Positions 12,370-23,890 of a DNA stretch of 64,000 nucleotides are shown piece after piece. The translations under genes were made by a program, and so were the position numbers. The first letter of the stretch is position 1. The number at the start of each line of letters is the position of its first letter. The DNA lies in the NCBI GenBank assembly GCA_009760855.2, contig WPIO01000004.1, positions 5,978,501-6,042,500 on the forward strand. Direction: 5' to 3'. The DNA comes from Cristatella mucedo. Taxonomy: Eukaryota; Bryozoa; Phylactolaemata; Cristatellidae. The notes beneath the pieces were generated by a model, which was not told where the DNA came from, did no database searches, and saw nothing but the letters and a program-made list of their open reading frames with translations.

Positions 12370-15300
12370 TGGAACAAGACTTTTGAAGGGTGACACTTAT
12401 AATAATAATACATTTGATACAGCAAATTTGATAATCCTTTTATAGGCACGTTAAATTTGTTGCAAAGGAAGCACGATCGAATGGTTAGTGGTAGCATGCT
12501 TAATAAACTACAAGAATAATATGGTGAGGGGTGACATGCATAGCGTGAGCATGCAAGTATGGTTAGTGGCAGCATGCATGGTATCAAAATGCATTAGCAC
12601 ATAAAGGACGAATCACAGGGATCCACAAAATGTTGTCACAAATAGATGCGTTTTTAGTTTTGTTTTAAGGCGGACAAGTCAGGAGATGTCGGGAGTGAGT
12701 TCCATGCTTTGGGAGCATACGAACCAATGGCACGGTCTCTATGAGATTTGAGGTTTGCACGAGGTGTAGATAAACGATTAGATTCCCAAGAGCGGGTGGT
12801 ACGATGGGTCGATAGCCTGGTGTGGGAGTAGATCTAATAGGTTGGCTGGAGCCGTAAAATGAATGGACCTAAAATTGAGTGATGAAAGCTTGAAGTAAAT
12901 GCGTTGCTTGACTGGGAGCCAGTGCTGGTCGACGAGAAGTGGTGTGATGTGGCAACTGCGACGCTCGCGACAGACAAGCCTAGCAGCTGAGTTTTGCACC
13001 AGCTGTGAGCACCTGATTGCACAGGCCAGTAGACCAGCTAACAGTGAGTTACAGAAGTCGAGAGGGGATATAAAAAATGCATGGATCAATTTAGATGTGG
13101 TATCCCTGCCTAAGCAAGCCCAAATGTCAGCAATGCTATGTATCTGAAAGTAGACATACTTGACTATGGAGCTGGCGTGGTTGTCTAATGAAAGGTCACT
13201 TTGGAACAGGATACCTAGATTTCGTGCAGATTAACAGGAGATATGCTGAACCCAATTTCTTAATCATACATGGTTTTCCCATAACTAGTAAGTTGGTTGC
13301 ATCATCATTCAATTTAAAAAAGTTTGCTGCCATCCATGTGCGGATGTCATAAATGCATGCAGCAAGGGGGTTGAGGAAACTCGACATGCCAGAGAGCTAT
13401 GAGGGATCAAAGCAAAGGTACAACTGAGTGTCATCAGCATAGAAGTGAAAGCCTAGATTGTGCTTGGCAATCACTTCGGCTAGAGGGAAACAAGTAAACA
13501 GTGAAAAATAAAATAAAATAAAATATATAAAATAAAATAAAATAAAATAAACAGTGAAAAGAACGGCACCAAGCACGGATCCCTGGGGTACCCCATACTT
13601 CAGCGGTTCCTGGAGGGTGATCTGTGTCCATTCACAACAATACTCTGGAGTTGCCCACTGAGATAGGACCTGAATCATTGCAATTCAGTGCCAGCAATGC
13701 CCAGGCGAGATGAGAGGCGCTTAAGAAGGACTTAGCAATCGATAACATCAAAAGCTGCCAAAAGATCGAGCAAACCTATCAGAGAGACTCTACCTAAGGC
13801 TGCAATCCCAAGTAGGTCGTTGTACACGCTATGCAAATTGTGTGGAGAGGCTCTAAAAATAACCTGGAACTTGTTAGCAAGGTTTGCAATTTCAATATAT
13901 GAGTTCAGCTGATCTGCCAGTACTCGTTACAGTGTCTTTGATAGGAACGGTAGGAGGGAGATTGGGCGGAAATTGCTCAATTTCTCTTGGTCTAGTGTTG
14001 CTTTCTTGAGCAGTAGGCCGACTAAAGCCTTTTTGAAAGGTCTGGGGCATGACCTGAGGCTAGTGACACATGTATGATGTTAGTTATACATGGCAGCACC
14101 AGATCACTTAATGCCTCGTAGAAGCAGGACAGTGAGAATAAGGTCCAGAGGACTATTTGTCTTCTTTGATTTTGATGTGAACTTCAGGACGAGGTCACGA
14201 GTGACCTCCTTGAATGTAAACGTTGAGATGCTGCATGGATTCGAGGTGCAGTATCCCTGGAGGGATGCTGCCATCTTAGTGATGGAATCCCCGATCTTGT
14301 CCATCTTCTGGACAAAAAAAGCTAGAGAAGCGATCAGCCAGATCATCGGAGGGATCATTTCGTAATTAGCTAAGCTGGGAGGAGTTGAGGGGATGGTTGA
14401 TCGTCGACGTCTGCATTTTTGGCTTGCGTATTTGTGATTCAACAATGTTTTTTTATACAAGCTAGACTCGGCTTTTGCTAGGATTGATTGGTACGATCTA
14501 CAGTAGTCCTTGCGTGCCTGTCAATGGACCGTCAGTCCTGATCTTTTTTATGCATTTCAAGCTTGTGTTTAGTAGACCTAACTATTCTAATGTCTACGGT
14601 AACCCAAAGGCCGCCTGGTCAAGCGAGCACAGTGCGCTTAGTCAGACTTACAAACTCGTCAAGTATTAAATTAAAAATTAAATACTAGCTGATTTAACAG
14701 CCTCTTTTGTATAGCGACTAAAGGGCTTTTAAGGCTATCACCACCGCTTGCAGTGGTGATAAAGGATCGTCCACCGCAAGATTAGAACCCACGACATCGG
14801 GACCGAGGTCGTGAAAAGCAACCGCCTTACCTAGTGCGCCATCACAGCTCATAGGTCGAAGGAGAATTAAGAAGCAGAGTTGAAGCAGATATTCTCGCCC
14901 GGACAGCATCGGTGTCGAGTGTTTTGAGGTTTCGCGATTCACAGGTGATTTTGATGTAGAGGAGAAGGGAACATATTGTAGACTGAATGAGATCTGAATG
15001 TGGTCAGATAAGCAGAATTTGGTAATAATTGGTGATGAAAAAGTACAGTTGTATAAGAAAATTTGGTCGAGCGTGTGACCCTCAATGTGAGTAGGGCCAT
15101 GTACATGAACCACAAGGCAGAGGCAACGAGTCAGTCAGTTCACGAAATTGGGTACTGAATGCATCAGATAAGTTATCAAAATGAATGTTGAAATCGCCTA
15201 TAATAAGGAGAAATTGATTTCTTGCACACGGAATCGAAATGAGGTAAGAGATAAAGGAAAAAAACTTGGTACCAAGTGGGGGCGATATATTAGTGCCACT

Positions 15301-16060
15301 ATTGGTAACTTGTTGTCGGATAAAATCAAAACAATAGATGTGAAAGACTGGTTCGAGGGTTCTACTTTCGGCTTGAAATTGAAATTCTAGTGTGTGATAA
15401 TAGCGACTTCACCTCCAGTTTGGATGGATCTAGGGGTATGAATGAAGGAGAAGCCGGTCGGAGTTGCGTCTTTAATTTTCAGGCAGTTTGCCAATTTTAG
15501 CCCAGTTATAGTCAAGGCGATCGAGGAGATCAAGAAGATCGTGGCATTTTCAGAAATAAGTTCGCTTAATGACAAGGGTTTAGTGCACTTTGACCGATGA
15601 TTCCAAGGACAAGCGTTAAATTGGGCGCCGAAGTTACAGCAGGGCTGATGACCACTAACTTAGAGAGATTCGCAGTAACGCATGCGGGGGGGGGGAGAAA
15701 GCGCTCAGCGGTTAGAGGCAATGCTGAGAATACCGAGCGAACGGTGTCTCAAGTCGCGGCGCCGGCCCCCGCGTCGGCTCCGGGGCGCTTTTCTGTTGTT
15801 AATGCATAATTCACGGATCTCAGCAACAGCTATAAAATCTAGGAACGCATTTGAATTATGATAACGAACCAATTAAAGGTACGCGCGATCATAACTAACA
15901 TGCAGGTTACTAGCCGCCGGCGTATCTAACGCTGCCGCCAAGTGTGGCAGACCCGGCCGCCTGAAGCGATAAGCGTTTAGATGTCCATAGGCACGTAATG
16001 TCTTGCGCGTTACTGTCAAACGACAAACAGATAAGCGGTAACCAGGTTTTAAGTTGTATC
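12370..16060 (-). mobile_element. L2/CR1-type LINE A, second near-full-length copy
   Basis: Homologous to the copy at 8340-12155 along its length but in opposite orientation. The tail is at 12390, the C-terminal domain (LVQNSAARLVCRERRSCHIT) at 12830-13090, and RT block C with an intact [10 protein letters not shown] near 13430. [10 protein letters not shown]-like RT block lies at 13560-13600 and endonuclease C-terminal motifs (GPTHIEGHTLDQIF, then SDH) near 14990-15110. The endonuclease N-terminus is at 15390-15575 and the 5' region at 15600-16045. Frameshifts split the frames. It is interrupted by SINE-1 at 14686-14856. Confidence 0.85.
14686..14856 (-). mobile_element. SINE-1 copy c, inserted in LINE A
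   Basis: Full-length SINE-1 with its GAGGTCGTGAAAAGC head segment and TTTGTATAGCGAC tail on the reverse strand, lying between RT and endonuclease parts of the LINE. It is therefore younger than that LINE copy. Confidence 0.8.
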
Positions 16061-19000
16061 GGTTACCGTAAACGATGATCTCAAGAACATTAGTTTCGGG
16101 AGAAAACTGCAATGGACAAGAAACGCTAGTAGCGCTTGGTGTCGGGAGGCAAGAATGGAGAGAGGAGTACTTGTACAGCTGCATTTGACGCGATTTGTGC
16201 GTAACTTTTGTCGTAGCCAGTTCATATGGCACGAGCGTGACTGCAATCGCACTCTCGGAGCGACGGTCTGCAAATCTAAAAGCTTGTTGACAAGTCTGTA
16301 ACGCCGACGGCTCGGCAGAGTAGGCATAACCTACCGCTTACCGAGCGGCGTGACCTACTGCCGAATGCGGTTTGGTGCGCGTCTACGCGAAATAAGCTGG
16401 CCGCCTTGAAAACGAGCATTTCTGGCGCTGAACTACTTACTGTTACTTAGGCGGGTCGTGAGTCCGCGGCGTGAATTAGAGACACAGAAAAATAAGAGAT
16501 TTGTACTGACCTTTATTCGCAAGCGCACAGTGTCGCGGCGCGTCTAGCTCAGTTTTATTTCCGAACTTCTCATACGCTCTCCACAGCACAAGCATTCTTG
16601 CGGGGGGAAAACGTCCCCCGCACTTTGGCTACCTACGTCTATTGTGGGCAATGGCCCAAATAAGACGAGGAACCCGAACCGGAGCCTTGACCCTGACTGG
16701 AGAACTAGGGCTCCGCTTCCATCGTGAAGGCGAGAGTGAGGGCGTAGCGTCGTCACCATGTTGCCCCACCCTAGCGTGACAGGGCAGGAGTGCATAACGC
16801 CTCTGCAGCTGAGTCCTCACAGCTGATTGGGTGGAGGCATGAGTGAATGGCTCCTCGGTCATGCGATCTTTTTGTGGCTCGGTTCGCACGGCAGAGAGCC
16901 AGCCGATGGACAACGCCAACCGTTTATTGCACGACGCACGGAGCCGAAGGACGCACGGCTCCCTGCGCCTCCTCCTCCGCCCCTCGACTCTCTCGACTCG
17001 ACTCGACTCTCGCGTGGACGCCGCCGCCTCTCGCGCGGACGCCGCCGCCTCTCACGCGGACGCCGCCGCCTTTCCGTGCGCCGTCTCACTGTCTGTCGCC
17101 TCAGCCACACCGCTGATCGTTGCCTCGCACAACGCCGTTGCTTCGCGGAACACCGTCGCAGCCTGACCGACCGTCGCCGCTTTTGAGACCCGTTGCCTGC
17201 CGCCACGGCGTGGCAGCCGGGCAAACCTCTGTCGCCCGGCACACCGTCGGCGATCGCTGCTGCCGCTTCCGGTCGCTCCTATCGGCCCTCTCAGTCCGAC
17301 CAGCCCTCACCCGATCAGCGTGCAGCAATCGCGCTCTACCGGCCGGCGAGGTGAACGCCCTCATCACTAGGGCCTCGCGAAGCTTGGCATAGTCATGCTT
17401 GCGCTGGCTGCGGGAGACTCGAGGCAAACGTGAAGTGAAGCCTTGCATCGCCAGGAGCAAAAACTAGTGCCGCGCACTCGGTTCGCAGCCACTTTTCTTC
17501 ATCTCCCAAGTTCAGCAGCCAGCCAACGGAGTCTCCGAAGCTCTGGGTACGCTACGCAAGACATCTCCAAGGGCGTCATCGGCTCTTTCTTCAGAAATAG
17601 CTCGCGGTTTGGTTCGCACAGCAGAGAGCCAGCCGACGAGAGCGCTTTTCCCGCCGGGGCGAAACTTGTTCAGCTCTTGCAGTCGGGAGTGGACGTGTCG
17701 CCGTCTCCGGCTCGCACGCGTGTACTGCTCGTGCAAAGGAGAGCCTCGCGAATTCAATTACATCTTGAGAAGTCGGTCAGGTGACTTTGTCTGCTATCGG
17801 TGCACGCTGCACCGCATACACGCTCGTCAGCCGCGCATCCACACATAAACGTCGCCGCACGCGCGCACATAAAACAGAAAAGTGCGAGCTCGGGCGCGAT
17901 ACGGTGGCGTATTTGGTGGCGTCCGCCGAATCCTCCAAACACTGTCTCGTCCTGCTGTCCCGTCATTCACCGGCGAACAGCCCGCCGCCCTGCTACCTCG
18001 CTCGCTTTCAGGGAAACGAGTCCGGCAACTACAGGCGACGGCGTCGAAACGAAGCCGGAGAGAGAGCTGGAGCGGAACAAAAGACCCGGAGCGAGCGTCG
18101 CTCGACTCTTAAATACCTGACGCGGAGACAATGGGGCAAGAGCTTAGTGGTAACGGGCCCGGCACCGCGCGCCATTACGGTAAGGAACTAATACCGTCGC
18201 TCGGTCACCGGATGGGCAACCCAGTCCAGCTTGAGTGCCAAAAAGGTTCCAGGTGACTCTTTTTGGACAGAGTTATGGCCGAGGTCGACAAGCCAGCCAA
18301 CATTAATCAGCCGCTCCCGCGGGTAGCCGACCAATTCTGAAGGCCGAATCGCCACCGCTGATCCCAGAGCTTCCTGGCTCGCTCTTAAGCTCTTGCTCTC
18401 TCACCATACTGGTGCTCCTCTCTGGATCACTGCTCCTGGATAAAGGAGTTTTTGCCCTCCGAGCAGTTCTTGTTCGCGCTATAATTAAGTCAAGGCCAGC
18501 GCGGCGTTACAAGTCAGTCGGAAGTCACCTGCCTTGTTGGCCAAAATATTAAGGCAATTATTTGCGCTTTCGCTAATTCGGTGTTGCTGTTAGCGTGGTC
18601 GAGAGATTTGTTGTTACCGTTCCACGTATTGCTAGCGAGAGTCAGGTCTGTAAGCGATGTATGTATTGCATCACTAAGCAAACAAGTTACGCGGACGTTA
18701 CAATATGGCGCTGTCGCTACATTCTCAAATCATCACTTAAAAATGGTGACTGAAGTCAATGCTCTAAAAGTGACTGCTGACATTTAATTTCAGAGACTAA
18801 ATGCTACGCTATCCAAGCTTATTTTTAGAGTTGGAGTAATATAGGTAATTCATTTTATAGTGCCTTAAGACTTAATCTCTCTTGGTGCTACAGCTCGTAC
18901 GCCACACATCGGTCGTGGAAGATCATGGGGCCCAACCTGGGCGGCAACAGCAACACCTACGACTACCGTAGTATCCCAGCACCAATAGGAGCGACGGATT

Positions 19001-19430
19001 ATCACGAAGTGCGATCCTTCTGTGGTGAGCCTAGCCGCGTTCATCCATTCTCCGCCCCCAATTCTAACCAACAAAAATTAGTGAAGAATTTACGCGTTTG
19101 CTACGCGATCGACGGCGCCGAGTCAACCGCTGCACTACCGTCAACTCAAGGCAAAATGTCAAGAATAAACCTAGGGACTATGCAGCGAGTCTAATATTTA
19201 TATAAACTGGACGAAGCCAATCTGCAACTAACAAATTCACCGATCGCTGCCGCAAGTGCGAGTTGAAACTTGGTCCGGTCCGACAGACGATCCAGGTGGG
19301 CAGCACCTGCCGATGTGCAAGCTCGCTACTCTTGCGTACATCTTCATTTATAGGGTAGCTTTGTTCCTTGTAAATTCCATAACTCAGCGATACGCTTCAG
19401 CGTAGCTCAGAATAAAGTTTGAAGTGAGAG
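16061..19430. other. GC-rich stretch without a supported gene
   Basis: Several overlapping frames are open at 16.6-18.2 kb on both strands because of high GC, without recognisable domains. There are three 20-bp-class tandem units rich in GCGGACGCCGCCGCCTCT at about 17016-17085. A direct repeat around GGTTCGCAC.GCAGAGAGCCA occurs at about 16880 and 17610. A TTAAATAC box at 18110 lies in a CpG-rich context. It could be an old LTR element or a regulatory region, but I see no decisive structure. Confidence 0.4.
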
Positions 19431-19434
19431 TTCA

Positions 19435-20375
19435 GGTTGCTTCTATCACATTTCGCTGTGTGCTCATTCGTGCTGACACTGTGCATGCTGCCACTAACTA
19501 CTATACTTGTACCCAGGCTAGGTTCGGTTGGCTGGGACCGGACAGCTGTTACGAGGGTCACCGGCTAGGCCGGCGTTGGACCTACGGCATCTGTGGTGAC
19601 GTGAGGTCACCGGGGCTCTTGGGTAGGAGAAGTTGGCCAAGTAAGTCGTGGTGTTGGAGGCTCCCGGTCTCGCCGAGTTATGCACCTGGATTCGTGCAGG
19701 CGTGCTCCGGCGATGCTGCCACGCAAGCAAGGGAACGAGTACCCAAGGCCCGAGCGGTTCGTTGTTGAGACTTGTATATTCCGCGTTCAAGAGTAGCGTG
19801 TTCGTGACCCCCCCCCCCGTGCGTTGGCGTCTTTCGGTGGAAGCTCACGACTGTGGTAGTTGTCGACTCGGACTAGCCAAGCAGTTACTCAGCCAGCCGG
19901 GTTTTGGACGGCGTACGCTCGTACTGTTGGATTCGGTACAACGACAGGACTGCGGAAGCCGACTGACCCCAACTAACACGTTTGTTCGCGCTTGCTGCGT
20001 CGTCTTGCGCCCCCATAGTGTACTATGTATAGGACCCTCCCTGTAGACATGTTTACTTTCCCTATTGTTGTTGGCGCATGCGTTATTATAAAGAGGTTTA
20101 CTCTAACGGCCGCTCGTCTTACCCTAGCTCGGCGGCATGGCGAGCGGCAGCGTGGCCGGAGTATAGCGGGGTTTGGTGGGAATTAGCCTCTGACCCCTGG
20201 AGCTCGGCTACATACTTGCATGCTGACCTTGCATGTCCCCCCTAACCATGTTATTCTTGTTTATTGAGCATGCTACCGCAGACCATTCGATCGCGTTTTA
20301 TTTGTTGCAAATATAAAGCACCTAGAGAGAGATTGATTTCTCTGAGGGCGCTTTATCAAGAATATTATTATTATG
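19435..20375 (+). mobile_element. LINE A 3' fragment, split by a solo LTR
   Basis: The LINE tail (GTGCTGACACTGTGCATGCT motif) runs to 19507 and resumes at 20217 with TGCATGCTGACC. It ends in the GAGAGATTGATTTCTC hairpin and ATT triplets near 20370. The interruption is the LTR described separately. Confidence 0.8.
19508..20212. mobile_element. Putative solo LTR, 705 bp
   Basis: The sequence begins TGTACC and ends GCTACA, giving the TG...CA ends and short inverted repeat of retrotransposon LTRs. It is flanked by the 4-bp direct repeat TACT (19504-19507 and 20213-20216). The host LINE tail is continuous across the insertion, which fixes both borders. A TTATTATAAAG box near 20085 would suit a U3 promoter. 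No gag or pol frame is present, so it is most simply a solo LTR left by recombination. Confidence 0.7.
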
Positions 20376-20458
20376 TTATTCCTGATTTAGGAAAGTTGTC
20401 CTATGCATGCTTACGATTGCATGCAATAAAGTTCCAGGACATTTGAGCCCGATCGCGC

Positions 20459-20935
20459 AGACTGCGATAACTATCTGAATATTGGTCCATTTAGATGCAA
20501 ATAGGCTAAACAATGTTGGACTCGTCGAGTTCTATTCGTAAGCAGAAAGACAGCGACTTCGAAAACGTTTACTTTGATTGTGCAAGTGCGCAGCTGTTGA
20601 CCAGATCCAGGGCTCGATCGCGAAAATTGAGCCCAAATTCTTGCGCAGAAGGCTGCTCCGGGCGTGCAGACACGCTCTGCTGGGCGCCCGAAGAAAGGCA
20701 ACGGCGGTATTTCCAAATCAGTCCATAATCTTGAGATATTTCTTGAAAAAATGGACTCAATTTTCGAAATCGAGCCCTGGATCTGGTCAACTGCTGCGAA
20801 CTTGCGTAATATAAATCATCGTTTTCGAAATCGCCGTCTTTCTGCTGAAGAACAAAACTCGACGAGCCCGACATTTTAAGCCTATTTGCATATAATTTGG
20901 ACCAATATTCAGGTAGTTGTCGCAGTTTGCTAGAA
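20459..20935. repeat. Fold-back sequence with long inverted arms
   Basis: The left arm (about 20459-20650) and the reverse complement of the right arm (about 20745-20935) share long blocks, including CTGAATATTGGTCCA, ATGCAAATAGGCT and GACCAGATCCAGGGCTCGAT. They enclose a spacer of about 95 bp. The structure fits a MITE or fold-back transposon. Confidence 0.75.
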
Positions 20936-21015
20936 CCCGGGTTACCGCCATCGATTCAAATGCCCTGGAGCTTTTTGTTCCTGCCACGAGTCTACACCAT
21001 ACTGGATGCCGCCGC

Positions 21016-21414
21016 CTACGGCGAGCCAATATTGTCAGGACCTTCATCCTCACTATCAGCGATACCACCCAGGCGAGCACTAGCGCGCTTCCGGACCTCC
21101 TGCATAATCTTTCCAGACCAGCGGGTGGCAATGGAGTTCCTGGGAAATGTGTTCAAGAACTTTTGCACCAGTTCCATTAAGCTATTATGAACACCATTGC
21201 TAACATCTTTTATATCGTCATTGTAGCCAACCGTAGAGTGCATCATTTCATTGAGCTCTGGCGCGCGCAACGGCGTCTTCGACTTCGAAATGCAATGTTT
21301 TTTAGAGTAGCCGTCCGCAAAATAAATAGTTAACTGCGATTCTACATGCAGAAATTCGGTAACCCGGGTAACCAACATCGGGCTCATTTGACGACATGTA
21401 TAGCAAAATTGCAT
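21016..21414 (-). other. Unrecognised open frame, 132 codons
   Basis: Starts MQFCYTCRQMSPML and ends at a stop codon at 21016. Composition is balanced, not a simple repeat, and it contains one CxxC pair and an acidic SEDEG stretch. No family is recognised and no splice partners are evident. It may be a decayed transposon frame. Confidence 0.25.
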
Positions 21415-21439
21415 TCACTCGTTGGGTTAACCGGAAATT

Positions 21440-22509
21440 GAATACGACACTAATGGATTCGTTGAGAACGGGATCAGAGCAAACCGTTCTGGGCGACTGC
21501 CACTGGCGTTTTACACTTCATAGCTGGCCCCCAAAAGAAATAATAGGTCGACAGGAACTGCAAGTACAAGCACCCTAAAGAAGACCATTTGTAATCGAGT
21601 GACGCCACCGTAAGGACCTTAAATGAGACACGCCTTTCTCAGGCCCTCATACCGATGGACTCGATCGAGTAGACTGACCTCGTACTCACTTGGCTGATAT
21701 CTGTTGTCTAACGAATTACTGCAGATAGTAGTCTATTGTACTAAATACATAAGTGGTTAGCATAGTACCTACCCATGTAAGCCGAGGTCCATTCGTCGCC
21801 TAGAAGTTTCAGGATGACAGTAACGATGTTACAGCACGTCTGAACACGAGCTGACAAGAGGGCAATTACAGAGAGGCTTCTGAATACTTCCCGCGGGTCC
21901 AACTCCTACTTATCAATTACATAAAAACCGACCAGATCGTCAGTAGGCACCTGCGAACACCATGTAAACTCAAAGACTACAGATGGTAGCTCGAAACGAC
22001 CTTGGCAGAAGAAATACAAATACCTCTGCAGTCAATTCAGGTGGTCTCCTTGGCTGCAATCCGTCCGGCCACACCCGATGGGCTTGCTCGTGAATAAACT
22101 TCTGCCCTTACCAAACGAATCGGTTACTCTTGACCAGAACCTGGTGCAAGCATGCTACCTGAAGTATACTACACACAAATTCCAAAAAACAAGCTTACAG
22201 GAAATACAACAATTTGCGTTGTCCTAGCCAAGGCGAATCATATGGACTACCGAAAGCTACGAGTAGGCTCACTAAGCACATGCGAGTGAGTGAACAGCGA
22301 GCAGCCATGTTTGTTTATTAATCTGCTTGTTGACCCGCGAGGGCCATTAGCAAAATGGAAAGCAGCCGAGAGCAGTTCGAGCACAGCGGTTCCCCCATTT
22401 GCACTTGTCGTGCTATCAACAGCTGAGGCACACAGAGAGCTGAGCCCACCAAAGCAGCCACCAATATGGTGCTGCTCTCTGAGGGTCGGCGCGTGCATGA
22501 CCCAAAAGA
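21440..22509. other. No gene or repeat recognised
   Basis: Unique-looking sequence downstream of the ALYREF 3' end. I see neither long coding frames with support nor known repeat families. Confidence 0.4.
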
Positions 22510-22515
22510 TTTATT
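22510..22515 (-). promoter_or_regulatory. Candidate ALYREF polyadenylation signal
   Basis: AATAAA on the minus strand, about 415 bp beyond the ALYREF stop codon. It is the nearest canonical signal noticed in the correct orientation. Confidence 0.5.
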
Positions 22516-22929
22516 GAGGTCTCAGTTCTAGGGAGAAGTAACGGCGAAACTGGTCAGGCGACCTACTGAGTTTGTCACGACGCGCGAAGAACACGAAGGC
22601 AAAGTACATTTGCTGCGCATCTCACAAACTAGAGCCGCGGCAAACGGCCGGCACGAAGAATGCTGGCTTGTCTTTTACGTAGTAGACGAGTGGTGCGATC
22701 TTGTCGACACTGGTGTGGCGGTCCAATGGTTAAGCTTACTCGGCATCCATCTGGAAAAAACCGGATCCACACTGAGGCAAGGAAAAAAGAGTTTCTCTTC
22801 ATTCACTCGAGGCCTCGACAAGAGAAATGAAGCTCAATAGGAACGCAGACAGAAGACAAAAAAAGCCCGCAGGCACATCACTTCTGCTCTACACGGCTGC
22901 ACTACTCTGGCGCACAGGAACTGCTGCTG

Positions 22930-23338
22930 CTACACACAGGTGCCACATCGCAATCGCCAGGCAAGGCCAGCATCGATGACTTTTAAACCGTTCAGTTTCA
23001 GCAGACGGCCTACGAAGCTCGGACAAGAATCGCCGCCGATTAAAGCACCAGGCCCACGGGACAAGTGCTCGACACGGTCCTGCGCGATCGCTGCAGCACC
23101 AGCGACGGCCTTCACCTTTGTTCGGTAAGCATCGAGCTCGGCATCGAGCTCTTCGGCGGTGGGCACGGCTGCTTTGCCGCCACCACGCCCCCTGCCGCCA
23201 CCACCACTTCCGCCACGCCCGCTTCCTCTGCCTCCACGGCCGCCGCGACCTCTTCCAGCTCCCCTGCCTGCCGCCTGGGCCGCGCGGGCCGGCGCTGCTG
23301 GTTCGTCGTTTTCTGCTTTAGCAGCCACGCCGATGCGC
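22930..23338 (-). CDS. ALYREF: ALYREF exon 5 (terminal)
   Basis: Acceptor TTGCAG before 23338, stop at 22930-22932. It encodes an Ala-rich segment, a dense RGG region, the [10 protein letters not shown] helix and an unusual extension ending in GTCV. An AAG|GTGAAG site just after the helix could be an alternative donor to a short last exon. Confidence 0.88.
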
Positions 23339-23804
23339 CTGCAACAACGCGCACGCACGCGGAAGTGGCCGCAGGTGTCAAAAGACGCAACCGCCGTAGG
23401 GCAACAGGAGCTGCAGAGGGGCGGAGCAGAGCAGGTCACAACGGAGCAGAGATGCATGGGAGAAAAGGCGCGGCCGTATCTTCCTTACCCAGCCATGCCG
23501 CCTCGACCGCGCGCTCCTCCAGAGCCACGAGCTCCACCGGCGGCGCCACCTTCAGGGGCGGTCAGCTGTATATGCATGGGCCTGCCTGCAATGAGAGCAC
23601 CGACGACGGCTGCACGGCCGAAGCGTGCGGACGCATCCGGCTCGAGGCTGCCGTGGCTACGGCATCAAGCTCGAGAATGCAAAAAAAATCCTCGAGAAAG
23701 ATTGCCGCTCCGAGCGGCAGCTGCAGTTGCCGCAAAATCGACAGGGTAGGAAAAAGGTTTTTTCTGCTATGCCAGCCAGGCACACTCACGTAAAAAAAGA
23801 CACG

Positions 23805-23890
<86 letters not shown>

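Noticed and set aside
18894-18968. Possible exon encoding KIMGPNLGGNSNTYDYR
   Set aside because: Third codon positions are GC-rich and an AG precedes it, but the supposed acceptor lies in a LINE/SINE tail remnant (ACTTAATCTCTCTTGG), and no partner exon or family was recognised.
22930-23457. Single 175-codon minus-strand gene
   Set aside because: It is the last ALYREF exon read through into intron 4. The acceptor at 23338 and the phase fit with exon 4 show where coding begins.
23159-23749. 196-codon Pro/Arg-rich + strand frame
   Set aside because: It is the antisense of the Gly/Arg-rich ALYREF exons 4 and 5.
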